A stretch of 64,000 nt of DNA from Massilia litorea (lineage in GTDB: Bacteria > Pseudomonadota > Gammaproteobacteria > Burkholderiales > Burkholderiaceae_D). The notes under the pieces were generated by a model. That model made no database searches. It saw only the letters and a list, made by a program, of their open reading frames with translations, and was not told the origin of the DNA. Each line of letters starts with the position of its first letter. Positions within the stretch are counted from its first letter, which is position 1. Shown one piece after another: positions 55,529 to 64,000 of this stretch. The stretch spans positions 1,798,001 to 1,862,000 of the forward strand of contig NZ_CP062941.1 in assembly GCF_015101885.1 (NCBI RefSeq). Direction: 5' to 3'. Made by a program: the position numbers and the translations under genes.

Positions 55529-58365
55529 TGGCGCAGTTGTCCCTCACTATCGCGCACCTCGACCGGCCCCAGTTTCAATTTGTCCAGCTGCGGCCCGATC
55601 TTCTTGCGTTCGCCCACGGCGACCACCATCAGGCGCTGCGGATCGAGATAGCGTTTGGCGGCCGCCTGTACGTCGGCCGCGGTGACGCCCGCCAGGCGCG
55701 CCGGCAGCTGGCTGTAGTAATCGAGCGGCAGGTCGAACACGAAGGTTTCGGCCAGGCTGGCGCCGATATCGCTGTTGGTCTCGAAATGATTCGGCAGCGA
55801 CAGCAGCTGCGCATTGCGTGCGCCGGCCAGTTCCTGCGCATCGAGTGGCTGCTCGACCATCGCCTGCGCTTCCTTGAGTAATTCGTTCACCGAGGCGCCC
55901 GTGACGTTCGCGCGCACGCTGCCGGCGATGATGAAGGGGCCCGGCGTGCGGTCGTACCTGAAACCCGAGTAGACGCCATAGGTATATCCCTTGTCTTCGC
56001 GCAGGTTCTGGTTGATGCGGCTCGTGAACAGGCCGCCGAAGGCCGCGTTCATGACTTCCAGCGCCGGGAACTGGGCCGTCTTGCGATCGGCGCCGAGCAT
56101 CGTCAGGCGCAGCGCCGTCTGGCCCGCGCCCGGCTGGTCGACCAGCACCACGCGCGCGTTCGTTGTGACCGGGGTGCCGGGCACGAGCGGCGGCACCGGG
56201 GCGCTCTTCCAGCCGAGGAAATGGGCTTCGGCCAGGGCCTTGAGTTCGGCGCGCGAGATGTCGCCCGAGACCACCAGCGCCGCATTGCCCGGCACGTAGT
56301 GGCGGCGCCAGAAACCCTCCAGGTCTTCGCGCGTCACGGCGCGGATCGCCGGCTCCGTGCCCAGCTGGCCGTAACCGTAAGGGTGGCGCGGGCCGTACAG
56401 GGCGCCGGCGGCGGCCAGCGCGGCGATGAGTTCGGGGTCGTCGCGCTGCTGCATCAAATCGCCCAGGCGGCTGGCGCGCTGGCGCTCGACTTCGGCGGTC
56501 GGGAAGGCGGGGTGCAGCACGACGTCGGCCAGCACGGCCAAGGCCGCGCCGAAGTTGGCGCGCAGCGACAGCAGCGAAACCGTCGACGCCGCCGTGCTGC
56601 TGCCGGTATCCATGAAGGCGCCCAGTTGCGCGATCTCGTCGGCGATGCGCGGCGCGCTGCGCGTCGCCGTGCCCTCCGTCAGCATCTGCGCCGTGAAGCT
56701 CGACAGGCCCGGCAGGGCCGCGGGATTGGCGTCCGACCCACTGCGCACCACCAGGTCGGCCGACACCAGCGGCAGCGCCGGATTGTAGTGGTGGATGACA
56801 GTTAAACCATTGGGCAGCTTGAAACTCTCGCCCTGCGGCAGGTTCATGCGCGGCGCCGGCCCGGCCTTCGGCATTTGCGCGCGCCAGGCCTCGGCTTCGT
56901 TGATGCCGCCCGGTCCCGCCTTGTTGCTGCGCGCCTTGGGCGGCTTCGGTGCCGGCGGGTCGGGCGGCAGATCCGGGATGCCGGGCACGCCGGCCACCAC
57001 CACGCGCGACTTGCGTTGCAGCCAGGTGCGCGCGGCGCGCTGGACGTCGGCAGCGGTGATCTTGCGCAGCTGGGCCACGTCCTGGGCCAGGTAGCCGGGG
57101 TCGCCCGTGTACTGGTTATAGTGATTCAATTGGTCGGCCAGGCCATCGCCGCCCAGTTTTTCCAGCGAGCTGACGATCGCCGTCTCGATCTGGTTGCGGG
57201 CACGCGCCACCTCCTGTTCCGTCGGCCCCTGGTCGCGCAGGGCGGCGAGTTCGGCGTCGATCGCTTCCTCGATCTCGGCCGGGGTGTGGCCGGCGCGCGC
57301 CGTGACTTCGATCAGGAAGGTCGAGGCCAGTGCGCGCGAATCCTGGTCGGCATCGACGTCCTGGGCGATCTGGCGCCCGTAGACCAGAGACTTGTACAGC
57401 CGGCTCGATTTGCCGCCGGCGAGAATTTGCGCGGCGACCGCCAGTTCGGCGTCGCCCGGCTGGTAGGCGGGGGGCGTCAGCCAGCCCATGTAGACGCGCG
57501 GCAGTTCGACGCGGTCCGGCACCACCAGCCGGCGCTCGCTCGTGATCGGCGGCGTGACGACGTTCGGACGCACCACGGCCGGCCCGCGCCGCAGGCTGCC
57601 GAAATATTTCGCCACCAGGGCGCGCGTCCTGACCTTGTCGATGTCGCCGGCGATCACGATGCTGGCGTTGTTCGGGCCATAGTAACGGGTGAAGAACTCG
57701 CGCACGTCTTCCAGCCTGGCGTTCTGGATGTCGGTGTGCGAGCCGATCACCGAGGCCCGGTACGGGTGCTCCTCCGGGAACAGCGCGTGGTTCAGCGCTT
57801 CCTCGACGATGCCGTAGGGTTCGTTTTCGACCGTGTCGCGCCGCTCGTTGCGCACCACGTCCTGCTGGTTGGTCAGCGACTTCTGGTCGAGCACGTCGAG
57901 CAGGTAGCCCATGCGGTCGGCATGCACCCAGAGGGCCAGTTCGAGCTGGTTCGAGGGGACCGTATCGTAGTAATTGGTGCGGTCGTAGTCGGTGCTGCCG
58001 TTGCTGTCGCTGGCGCCGGCGCCTTCCATCAGGCGGTCGGCCATGCCGCGCGGCAGGTGCTTACTGCCCGCGAACATCATGTGCTCGAACAGGTGGGCAA
58101 AACCGGTGAGGCCGGGCGCCTCGTTGGCCGGGCCGACGTGGTACCAGACGTTGACCGCGACCAGGGGCAGGCGCTTGTCCTCGACCAGGATCACCTGCAG
58201 GCCGTTCGGCAGGGTGTATTTGTCGAAGGCGATGTTCGGGATGCCGGGCAGCTGGGTGTGCGGCGGCGTGCCCGCGGCGGCGGCGCCACCCCCGCCTTCT
58301 TCGGCGCCGGCGCCGTTCAGGGCGGCCATCAGCAGCGATGCGGCAAACAAGGGGCGGGTTTTCAT
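55525..58365 (-). CDS. M16 family zinc metallopeptidase (two M16 halves, exported)
   Basis: A 946-residue protease. The signal peptide MKTRPLFAASLLMAALNGAGA precedes the first M16 domain with the inverted zinc motif HLFEH (H91, E94, H95) and a downstream Glu in ENEPYGIVEEALNH. The second half (about 500-930) keeps the fold but lacks HxxEH, as is normal for the partner domain. A Pro/Lys-rich linker near 480-510 joins them. It degrades peptides in the periplasm. ATG 58365 is chosen; the frame is open further upstream. Confidence 0.92.
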   Translation of the reverse strand: MKTRPLFAASLLMAALNGAGAEEGGGGAAAAGTPPHTQLPGIPNIAFDKYTLPNGLQVILVEDKRLPLVAVNVWYHVGPANEAPGLTGFAHLFEHMMFAGSKHLPRGMADRLMEGAGASDSNGSTDYDRTNYYDTVPSNQLELALWVHADRMGYLLDVLDQKSLTNQQDVVRNERRDTVENEPYGIVEEALNHALFPEEHPYRASVIGSHTDIQNARLEDVREFFTRYYGPNNASIVIAGDIDKVRTRALVAKYFGSLRRGPAVVRPNVVTPPITSERRLVVPDRVELPRVYMGWLTPPAYQPGDAELAVAAQILAGGKSSRLYKSLVYGRQIAQDVDADQDSRALASTFLIEVTARAGHTPAEIEEAIDAELAALRDQGPTEQEVARARNQIETAIVSSLEKLGGDGLADQLNHYNQYTGDPGYLAQDVAQLRKITAADVQRAARTWLQRKSRVVVAGVPGIPDLPPDPPAPKPPKARSNKAGPGGINEAEAWRAQMPKAGPAPRMNLPQGESFKLPNGLTVIHHYNPALPLVSADLVVRSGSDANPAALPGLSSFTAQMLTEGTATRSAPRIADEIAQLGAFMDTGSSTAASTVSLLSLRANFGAALAVLADVVLHPAFPTAEVERQRASRLGDLMQQRDDPELIAALAAAGALYGPRHPYGYGQLGTEPAIRAVTREDLEGFWRRHYVPGNAALVVSGDISRAELKALAEAHFLGWKSAPVPPLVPGTPVTTNARVVLVDQPGAGQTALRLTMLGADRKTAQFPALEVMNAAFGGLFTSRINQNLREDKGYTYGVYSGFRYDRTPGPFIIAGSVRANVTGASVNELLKEAQAMVEQPLDAQELAGARNAQLLSLPNHFETNSDIGASLAETFVFDLPLDYYSQLPARLAGVTAADVQAAAKRYLDPQRLMVVAVGERKKIGPQLDKLKLGPVEVRDSEGQLRQ

Positions 58366-58411
58366 GTGGTGCTCCAGAAGAATAAGGTCATGCTGATGAA
58401 TCAATGGCAGC

Positions 58412-59365
58412 TCAGTGGCAAACGCCGCTACCGTGGTCCGGCGGCGAGGCATTCGGTAACTGAGGTGGGGTCGCTTCCAGGAATTCCCAGTCGTAGCGAC
58501 CCGCATGCAGGCGCAGGCGCAGGACGCCGTTGCGGCTGGCGTCGCGGGTTTCGCTGTGCGCGAGCGGCATCAGGAAGGGCGTCGGATAGGCGCCGCCGGT
58601 GCCGACCACGAACTGGCGCAGGCCGCGGGGATCCAGGCGGCCTTCCGCATCCTGCGGCGCGAAACGCTCGTAATCGTGGTCGTGGCCGGATAACACCAGT
58701 TCCGCGCCGGCTCCCTGCAGCAGCGCCCAGGCCGCGCGCATGGTCGCCACGCTGCCGTGGCCGCCCGAACTGTACAGGGGATGGTGCCAGAATGCCAGCG
58801 TGCAGGGCGGCGTGCCGGCGCCGGCGGCGCTGGCCTTGTCCTGTGCCAGTTCCACCTTCAGCCAGGCCAGTTGCCTGGCCTGCGCAGCGCCCGCCAGGTT
58901 GCTGTCGAGCGAATAGATGCGCCAGCTGCCGAGGCGCAGGCTGTAGTAGCCGCGCCCGGCGCGCGCGCCGAAATAGGCAAAGTAGGGCGCCGCGCCCTGC
59001 ATGTGGTATTCGTGGTTGCCGGGGGCGGGCCAGGTGCGCTCCTTGAAGCGGCCCCAGGTGGGACCGTAGCAGTTGGCGAATTCGGCCGCCGTGCCGTGCG
59101 GGTAGGTGTGGTCGCCCAGGGTCAGCACGACCGCGTTCGGGTCCGCCGCCAGGCCGGCCGTGACCACGGCGGCGGTATCGAACGCGCCCGACCAGCGTGG
59201 GTCGGGGTGGGTGCAGCGGGCGATATCGCCGACGGCGTACACGGTCTGGACCTCGGACTCGGTTTGAATGCCGGTAGCGGATACGGTGTCTGCCGCACAG
59301 CCGCCAAGCGCGCAGGCGAGCAGCAGCGCGGCGCCCTGCGCCGCCGCCGGCCGGCGGCGCCTCAC
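58412..59365 (-). CDS. Metallophosphoesterase family lipoprotein
   Basis: A 317-residue calcineurin-like phosphoesterase. The Arg-rich start is followed by a lipobox (ACALGGC). Metal motifs occur in order: AVGDIARC, LGDHTYPHG, PAPGNHEY, FWHHPLYSSGGHG and LSGHDHDYERF. It resembles secreted purple-acid-phosphatase-like enzymes. GTG at 59365 is chosen to place the signal correctly; TTG further up is an alternative. It is 13 bp after cinA. Confidence 0.85.
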   Translation of the reverse strand: MRRRRPAAAQGAALLLACALGGCAADTVSATGIQTESEVQTVYAVGDIARCTHPDPRWSGAFDTAAVVTAGLAADPNAVVLTLGDHTYPHGTAAEFANCYGPTWGRFKERTWPAPGNHEYHMQGAAPYFAYFGARAGRGYYSLRLGSWRIYSLDSNLAGAAQARQLAWLKVELAQDKASAAGAGTPPCTLAFWHHPLYSSGGHGSVATMRAAWALLQGAGAELVLSGHDHDYERFAPQDAEGRLDPRGLRQFVVGTGGAYPTPFLMPLAHSETRDASRNGVLRLRLHAGRYDWEFLEATPPQLPNASPPDHGSGVCH

Positions 59366-59378
59366 TATGCGCGCCGTC

Positions 59379-59861
59379 CTATTCAATAAAGCGCAGCAGG
59401 CCGCGCAGCGCATGCGCCACGGTCTGCTCGCGCACGGCCGCGCGGTCGCCCTGGAACACGAGGCGCTCGGTATACGTCGTGTCGCCGCGCGCCCAGCCGA
59501 AGCAGACGGTGCCGACCGGCTTGCCCGGCACCGCGCCGGTCGGGCCGGCGATGCCGGTGGTCGAGAGGGCGACATCGGCGTTGCTGTTGGCCAGCGCGCC
59601 TTCGGCCATCGCGCCCGCCACTTCCTCGCTGACCGACCCGAACTGGGCGATCAGCGCCGCCGGGACCTCGAGCAGCTCGGTTTTCGAGGCATTCGAATAG
59701 GTCACGAACCCGCATTCGAACCAGCCGGTCGAGCCGGCGATCTCGGTGACGGCCTGCGACACGCCACCGCCGGTGCAGGATTCGGCCGTGGCCAGCACCA
59801 GGCGCCTGGCCTGCAGCGCCATGCCCACTTTCGTTGCAAGATCGATCAAATCGTTCGTCAC
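59379..59861 (-). CDS. CinA C-terminal family protein, nicotinamide-nucleotide amidase type
   Basis: A 160-residue protein of the CinA-C/PncC type that deamidates NMN to nicotinate mononucleotide in NAD recycling. LATAESCTGGGVSQAVTEIAG, FVTYSNASKTELLEV and STTGIAGPTGAVPGKPVGTV are the family signatures. GTG at 59861 has GAAGGAG six bases upstream. The large N-terminal CinA domain is absent, as in stand-alone forms. Confidence 0.92.
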   Translation of the reverse strand: MTNDLIDLATKVGMALQARRLVLATAESCTGGGVSQAVTEIAGSTGWFECGFVTYSNASKTELLEVPAALIAQFGSVSEEVAGAMAEGALANSNADVALSTTGIAGPTGAVPGKPVGTVCFGWARGDTTYTERLVFQGDRAAVREQTVAHALRGLLRFIE

Positions 59862-60087
59862 GTGCAGCTCCTTCAGGTGGCGCCGGACTCGGCCGGCGGC
59901 GGCGACAGCGGGTGGTCGCGCGTGAGTTCATTCTAGCGCGCCGCGGCCCGGGCCGGTGTGGCAAACTTGCAAGGAAGCTGACACTCGCTACGCAAATGCG
60001 AAGGGAGCGGGTACAGTAGCTCCAACGTAGATCCAAACAGGAAATGTCCCGTGCGACACGAAGACAACCCGGTTTGCTATCCTGCAT

Positions 60088-60116
60088 CGCGGCGACTTTC
60101 GCCGCGTTTCTTTTTT
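60088..60116 (+). terminator. Strong intrinsic terminator in front of yfiR
   Basis: CGCGGCGA (60088-60095), loop CTT, TCGCCGCG, then TTTCTTTTTT. The plus strand has no gene before it for over 3 kb (nearest is glf), so it may end a leader RNA or short RNA whose start I cannot define. The 320-bp gap 59862-60181 holds nothing else convincing. Confidence 0.85.
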
Positions 60117-60181
60117 CCAACATACATGTTTATGCCGCATGCATTTTTCACGTGCTGCCGGGTAGGCTCGGTCCCATCGTG

Positions 60182-60727
60182 ATGGCTTTCGCCGTCCGGG
60201 CCGTGCGCTCGGCGCACCTGTTCCTGTTCGCCCTGTGGCTGCTCGCCGGCGCGGCAGCGGCGCAGCCGGCGCGCCTCGAAGTCCAGGTGAAGGCCGCCTA
60301 CCTGTATAAATTCGCCGGTTTCGTCGACTGGCCCGGCAGCGTCTTTGTCCGCCCCGACAGCCCGCTCGTGATCGGGGTGGCCGGCAACGATGAACTGGCC
60401 GCCCAGCTCGAGCAGGTAATCGCCGGGCGCAGCGTCGGCAGCCATCCGCTGGCGGTGCGGCGCCTGCGCCGCGGCGATTCGCCGGCCGGCCTGCATGTGC
60501 TGTACATCGGCGGCCCCGAGCGTTGGCCCGAGCTGCTGGCGAGCGCGCGCGGCCTGCCGCTGCTCACGGTGGGCGAGGGCGCCGAGGTGCCCGGCAACAT
60601 GATCCGCTTCCTCGTCATCGACGAACACCTGCGCTTCGAAGTGGCGCTTGGCCAGGTGGCGCCGAGCGGGCTCAAAATCAGCGCGCGCCTGCTGGCCGCG
60701 GCCGTGCGCGTGACGGGGGCTTCGTGA
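60182..60727 (+). CDS. YfiR family periplasmic protein
   Basis: A 181-residue protein. The signal peptide (AHLFLFALWLLAGAAAAQ) is followed by the YfiR/DUF4154 pattern: VKAAYLYKFAGFVDWP, LVIGVAGNDELAAQLEQVIAGR, GLHVLYIGG, PLLTVGEG and IRFLVIDEHLRFEVALGQVAPSGLKISARLLAAA. In Pseudomonas YfiR represses the diguanylate cyclase YfiN from the periplasm. ATG at 60182 is chosen because an upstream ATG (60044) would translate through a terminator. Its stop overlaps the kinase GTG. Confidence 0.9.
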   Translation: MAFAVRAVRSAHLFLFALWLLAGAAAAQPARLEVQVKAAYLYKFAGFVDWPGSVFVRPDSPLVIGVAGNDELAAQLEQVIAGRSVGSHPLAVRRLRRGDSPAGLHVLYIGGPERWPELLASARGLPLLTVGEGAEVPGNMIRFLVIDEHLRFEVALGQVAPSGLKISARLLAAAVRVTGAS

Positions 60728-62748
60728 ACCGGCGCTCCTCGATCCGCAAAAAACTGGTGGTGGTCGTGATGGCCACCACCTTCGCCGCGCTGCTGGTGTC
60801 GGTCGGCCTGATCATCGGCTACGACCTGCGCAACTACCAGCGCTCCCTGATCAACGACTTGTCGACCCAGGCCGAACTGGTCGGCCACATGACCTCGGCC
60901 GCGCTGGCCTTCGACGACCCGCGCCTGGCGGGCGAGAATCTCGCCTTGCTGCGCACCCGGCCGATCGTCGGCGCGGCCGCCATCTACGACGAGCACGGAC
61001 GCCTGTTCGCCTCGTATGCGGCGCCCGGCGCGCCCGGCGCCTTCCCGCCGCGTCCGGAAGCGCCGGGCGCGCGCAGCGAGGGCCGGCACGTCATGCTGTT
61101 CCGCCCGATCGTGGAAAACGGCGAGACCGTCGGCACCGTCTGGCTGCGCGCCGAGAACCGGATGCTGGCGCGCACGCTCGACTACCTGGCGATCGCCCTC
61201 GGGGTGATGCTGCTGGCGATGGGCACGGCCTACCTGCTGATGCGGCGCATGGGCCGCGTCATCACGGCGCCGATCGTGGCCGTCACCGAAATCGCGCGCG
61301 ACGTCGTCGCCACGCGCGACTATTCGCGGCGCGCGCCGCGCGTCGGCAACGACGAGGCGGCGGAACTGGCCGACTCGTTCAACGCGATGCTGACCGAGAT
61401 CGAGCAGCGCACGCGCGAACTGGAAGACTCGAACGGAGAAATCGTGCGCGAGGCCCAGGAGCGCTCGCGCGCGCAGCAGGAAATCATGCGCCTGAACGAG
61501 CAGCTCGAACACCGCGTCGACGAACGTACGCTGCAGCTGGCGCTGGCCAATGCCGAACTGGCGAACGCCATCGACGAGGCGCACAACGCCAACCAGGCGA
61601 AATCCGCTTTTCTTTCCTCGATGAGCCATGAGCTGCGCACGCCGCTCAACGCGATCCTCGGCTTCGCGCAGATACTGACCTCCGCATCGCTGCCGACCAC
61701 CGACACGCAGAAGAAGGAATTCGCGAACCACATCCTGAAGTCGGGGCGGCACCTGCTCACCCTGATCAACGAGATCCTCGACCTGGCGAAAGTCGAATCG
61801 GGCACGATTACCCTGTCGATGGAACCGGTGGCGCTGGGCGAGATCCTTGGCGAGTGCCAGACCATGATCGAACCGCTGGCGGCGGCGCGCGGCATCCGCG
61901 TGCTGTTCCCGCAGCAGGTGAACGCCGTGCTGCTGGCCGACCGCACGCGCCTGAAACAGGTGCTGCTCAACCTGCTGTCGAACGCGATCAAGTACAACCG
62001 CGACGCCGGCGCCGTGGTGCTCGACTGCCAGCAGGCGAGCCCCGGGCGCATGCGCATTTCGGTGCAGGACACCGGCATGGGCCTGCGCCCCGACCAGGTC
62101 GACAGCCTGTTCCAGCCATTCAACCGCCTCGGCCAGGAAGCGGGCGCCCAGGAGGGAACCGGCATCGGCCTGGTGGTCACGCGCCGCCTCGTCGAGCTGA
62201 TGAACGGCACCATCGAGGTCACCAGCAGCCCGAATGTCGGCAGCGTGTTTACGATCGAGCTGGGCACCACCGCGCCGCTGGCTTCGCAGGCCAGCGCCCT
62301 CGCTGCGGTCGAGGCCGCGCCGGCTGCCGGCGGCGACGGTGTGCCGCAGCTGGTGCTGTATGTCGAGGACAATCCGGCCAACCTGAAACTGGTCGAGGAG
62401 ATCGTGCGCTTCCGGCCCGACCTGCGCCTGCTGGCCGCCGGCGACGGCCCGGGCGGCCTGGCGCTGGCGCGCGCGCATCATCCCGACATCATCCTGATGG
62501 ACCTGAACCTGCCCGGCATGAGCGGCCTCGAAGTGCTGGCGCAACTCCAGCGCGAGCCGGCGACCAGGGACATTCCGGTGATCGCGCTGACGGCGAACGC
62601 GATGACGCGCGACATCGAACGCGGCATGGCGGCCGGCTTCTTCCGCTATCTCACCAAGCCGATCGACATCGACAAGTTCAACGAAGCGATCGACCTCACG
62701 CTGGCGCACCTGCGCGCAGGCAGGGCAACAGGAGGAACGGCATCGTGA
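60724..62748 (+). CDS. Hybrid sensor histidine kinase with YfiN-like (CHASE8) sensor
   Basis: A 674-residue membrane kinase. TM1 about 9-30; the periplasmic part has LINDLSTQAELVGHMTSAAL, LAFDDPRLAGENLALLRTRP and AAAIYDEHGRLFASY, close to the CHASE8 sensor of YfiN; TM2 about 155-175. HAMP, a coiled coil, HisKA (SMSHELRTPLNAILGF) and a HATPase domain (NAIKYNRDAG, GTGIGLVVTRRL) follow. A C-terminal receiver (VEDNPANLKLVEE, ILMDLNLPGMSG) ends it. GTG 60724 overlaps yfiR by 4 bp. Confidence 0.92.
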   Translation: MNRRSSIRKKLVVVVMATTFAALLVSVGLIIGYDLRNYQRSLINDLSTQAELVGHMTSAALAFDDPRLAGENLALLRTRPIVGAAAIYDEHGRLFASYAAPGAPGAFPPRPEAPGARSEGRHVMLFRPIVENGETVGTVWLRAENRMLARTLDYLAIALGVMLLAMGTAYLLMRRMGRVITAPIVAVTEIARDVVATRDYSRRAPRVGNDEAAELADSFNAMLTEIEQRTRELEDSNGEIVREAQERSRAQQEIMRLNEQLEHRVDERTLQLALANAELANAIDEAHNANQAKSAFLSSMSHELRTPLNAILGFAQILTSASLPTTDTQKKEFANHILKSGRHLLTLINEILDLAKVESGTITLSMEPVALGEILGECQTMIEPLAAARGIRVLFPQQVNAVLLADRTRLKQVLLNLLSNAIKYNRDAGAVVLDCQQASPGRMRISVQDTGMGLRPDQVDSLFQPFNRLGQEAGAQEGTGIGLVVTRRLVELMNGTIEVTSSPNVGSVFTIELGTTAPLASQASALAAVEAAPAAGGDGVPQLVLYVEDNPANLKLVEEIVRFRPDLRLLAAGDGPGGLALARAHHPDIILMDLNLPGMSGLEVLAQLQREPATRDIPVIALTANAMTRDIERGMAAGFFRYLTKPIDIDKFNEAIDLTLAHLRAGRATGGTAS

Positions 62749-64000
62749 TCACGCCCGCCGAAGTGCGCCGCGCGCGCGTGCTGATCGTCGACGACCAGCC
62801 GGTCAATGTGCAGCTGCTGGAATATCTGTTAAAAACCACCGGCTACGAGAACGTCCACAGCACCAGCGACCCGCGCCAGGTGGTGTCGCTGCACCTGAAA
62901 TACCGCTTCGACCTGATCATCCTGGATTTGCACATGCCGCACATGGACGGCTTCCAGGTGATGGAGGCGTTAAAACCGCTGGAAAGCGAATCCTGGCTGC
63001 CGGTGCTGGTGGTGACGGCCGAACCGGACAAGAAGCTGGCGGCGCTGGAAGCCGGCGCGCGCGACTTCATCGGCAAACCGCTCGACACGGTCGAGGTGAT
63101 GACGCGCATCCGCAACCTGCTGGAAGTGCGCCTGATGCACCGCGAGTCGCGCGAATACGGCGCGCGCCTGGAGCGAACGGTGCGCGAGCGGACCGCGGCG
63201 CTGGGGCGCTTTCGCAGCGCGATGGACGCCACTACCGACGGCATCTTCCTGATCGACGCGGCCAGCCTGGCGCTGGTCGACGTCAGCGACGGCGCCTGCC
63301 GCATGCTCGGCTTCTCGCGTGAGGCGCTGCTGCGCATCGACCCGGTGGCGCTGGGACTGACCACCAGGGCCCAGCTCGAGCGCCACCTGGCCACCAACGG
63401 CGCGGCGCACGAGACCGACATCAACGAGACCGAACTGCTGCGCGCCGGCGGAGAAGGCGCGGTGCCGGTCGAGATCAGCTGGCAGTGGCAGGAGGCCGGT
63501 TCGAGCAAGCTGCTGATCGCGGTGGCGCGCGACATCAGCGAGCGCCTCCAGGCGCAGCAGCGCCTGAAGCACCTGGCCAGCTTCGACGGCCTCACCGGCC
63601 TGCCCAACCGCACCCTGTTCTTCCAGAACCTGCGCGAAGCGATCGAGCTGGCGCAGGATAAGGCCTGGCGCGTGGCGGTGCTGTTCATCACGCTCGACCG
63701 TTTTAAGATCGTCAACGATTCACTGGGTCCGGCGCTGGGCGATGAGCTGCTGCGCCAGTTCAGCGACCGCCTGGTGCGCGTGCGCGAACAGCGTGGCGCG
63801 GTCGGGCGCCTCGGCGGCGACGAGTTCGCCGTCATCCTCAGCATGACGCGCGAGCAGCAGGGAGAGGCGGCGCACGTCGCCAACGAAATCCGCGAATCGC
63901 TGCGCGCGCCCTTCGACCTGAACGGCCAGCATGCCGTGCTCACCGCCAGCATCGGCATCGCCATGTATCCGGATGACGCGGTCGAGCCGGAGACCCTGGT
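62745..64000 (+). CDS. Response regulator REC-PAS-GGDEF protein (3' end outside window)
   Basis: An open frame from GTG 62745 to the window edge, 418 codons so far. Receiver domain about 10-130 (LIVDDQPVNVQLLEYLL, FDLIILDLHMPHMDGF with the phosphate-accepting Asp, KPLD), then a coiled linker, a PAS domain (about 150-270) and a GGDEF domain (FDGLTGLPNRTLFF, RLGGDEFAVIL intact). An EAL domain may follow beyond the edge. GGAGGA lies eight bases before. GTGA overlap with the kinase makes it the probable output of the yfiR-kinase pair. Confidence 0.93.
   Translation, partial: MITPAEVRRARVLIVDDQPVNVQLLEYLLKTTGYENVHSTSDPRQVVSLHLKYRFDLIILDLHMPHMDGFQVMEALKPLESESWLPVLVVTAEPDKKLAALEAGARDFIGKPLDTVEVMTRIRNLLEVRLMHRESREYGARLERTVRERTAALGRFRSAMDATTDGIFLIDAASLALVDVSDGACRMLGFSREALLRIDPVALGLTTRAQLERHLATNGAAHETDINETELLRAGGEGAVPVEISWQWQEAGSSKLLIAVARDISERLQAQQRLKHLASFDGLTGLPNRTLFFQNLREAIELAQDKAWRVAVLFITLDRFKIVNDSLGPALGDELLRQFSDRLVRVREQRGAVGRLGGDEFAVILSMTREQQGEAAHVANEIRESLRAPFDLNGQHAVLTASIGIAMYPDDAVEPETL

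Noticed and set aside
59862..60116. Possible c-di-GMP or other riboswitch before the yfiR operon
   Set aside because: The conserved cores I know for c-di-GMP and cobalamin riboswitches are not visible; only the terminator is supported.
60044..60181. Longer start for yfiR at 60044
   Set aside because: It would translate through a strong terminator stem and place a second hydrophobic segment before the signal peptide.
60298..62709. An 803-codon open frame on the minus strand opposite the hybrid kinase
   Set aside because: It is an antisense shadow of a GC-rich gene: compositionally odd (Arg/His/Gln/Asp-rich), with no domain, while the plus strand encodes a complete kinase.

Overview
The window is GC-rich, tightly packed DNA with almost no mobile DNA. 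Gene order and protein types point to a beta-proteobacterium of the Burkholderiales, most likely the Oxalobacteraceae (Massilia/Telluria/Janthinobacterium-like). Supporting blocks are recA-recX-DUF2889-sucCD-pilin, pgk-pyk-fba-purC-purE-purK-sua5, and hda-HAD-pcnB-folK-panB. This placement rests on remembered synteny, not on a search. I recognised no rRNA or tRNA gene, CRISPR array, insertion sequence or prophage by eye.

Layout. 1-1.5 kb: end of a polyamine-catabolism cluster (last codons of a puuC-like aldehyde dehydrogenase, then a glutamate-polyamine ligase). 1.5-6.7 kb: minus-strand housekeeping run thpR, panB, a DMT protein, folK, pcnB, a HAD phosphatase and hda. 7-16 kb: purM, a PPi-type phosphofructokinase, an S9 peptidase, and a four-gene overlapping operon coding a response regulator, a histidine kinase, a DUF4212 subunit and a sodium/solute symporter. 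16-23 kb: recA (with a LexA box), recX, a small lipoprotein, DUF2889, sucCD and two tandem type IV pilins, the first behind a clear sigma-54 promoter. 22.7-31.7 kb: PilZ protein, S9 peptidase, phasin-like protein, moaC, BepA-like M48 protease, small unknowns, YheT hydrolase, CHCC zinc finger and azlCD. 31.8-39.4 kb: lower glycolysis and purine genes. 39.6-46.7 kb: GDSL lipoprotein, OmpW, a GGDEF/EAL protein, glutaryl-CoA dehydrogenase, flavin reductase and msrA. 46.7-53.2 kb: cfa, a hemerythrin-PdxH fusion, tcdA, an FKBP, cysteine synthase and a Zn-type CDF exporter with its SmtB-like repressor. 53.5-64 kb: glf, methyltransferase, M16 protease, phosphoesterase, cinA, then a yfiR / CHASE8-hybrid kinase / REC-PAS-GGDEF operon that runs off the end.

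Most notable points. (1) A single open frame joins a hemerythrin-like HHE domain to a complete pyridoxamine-phosphate oxidase. (2) A YfiR-type periplasmic regulator sits in front of a hybrid histidine kinase carrying a YfiN-like sensor, followed by a response-regulator GGDEF protein: a rewired c-di-GMP switch. (3) A translationally coupled two-component/symporter operon in which both sensor and transporter carry calcium-loop-like sequences. (4) A family of palindromic intergenic repeats at four sites. (5) Well-formed regulatory sites: sigma-54/PilR-like, LexA, and an ArsR 12-2-12 operator lying over a start codon.
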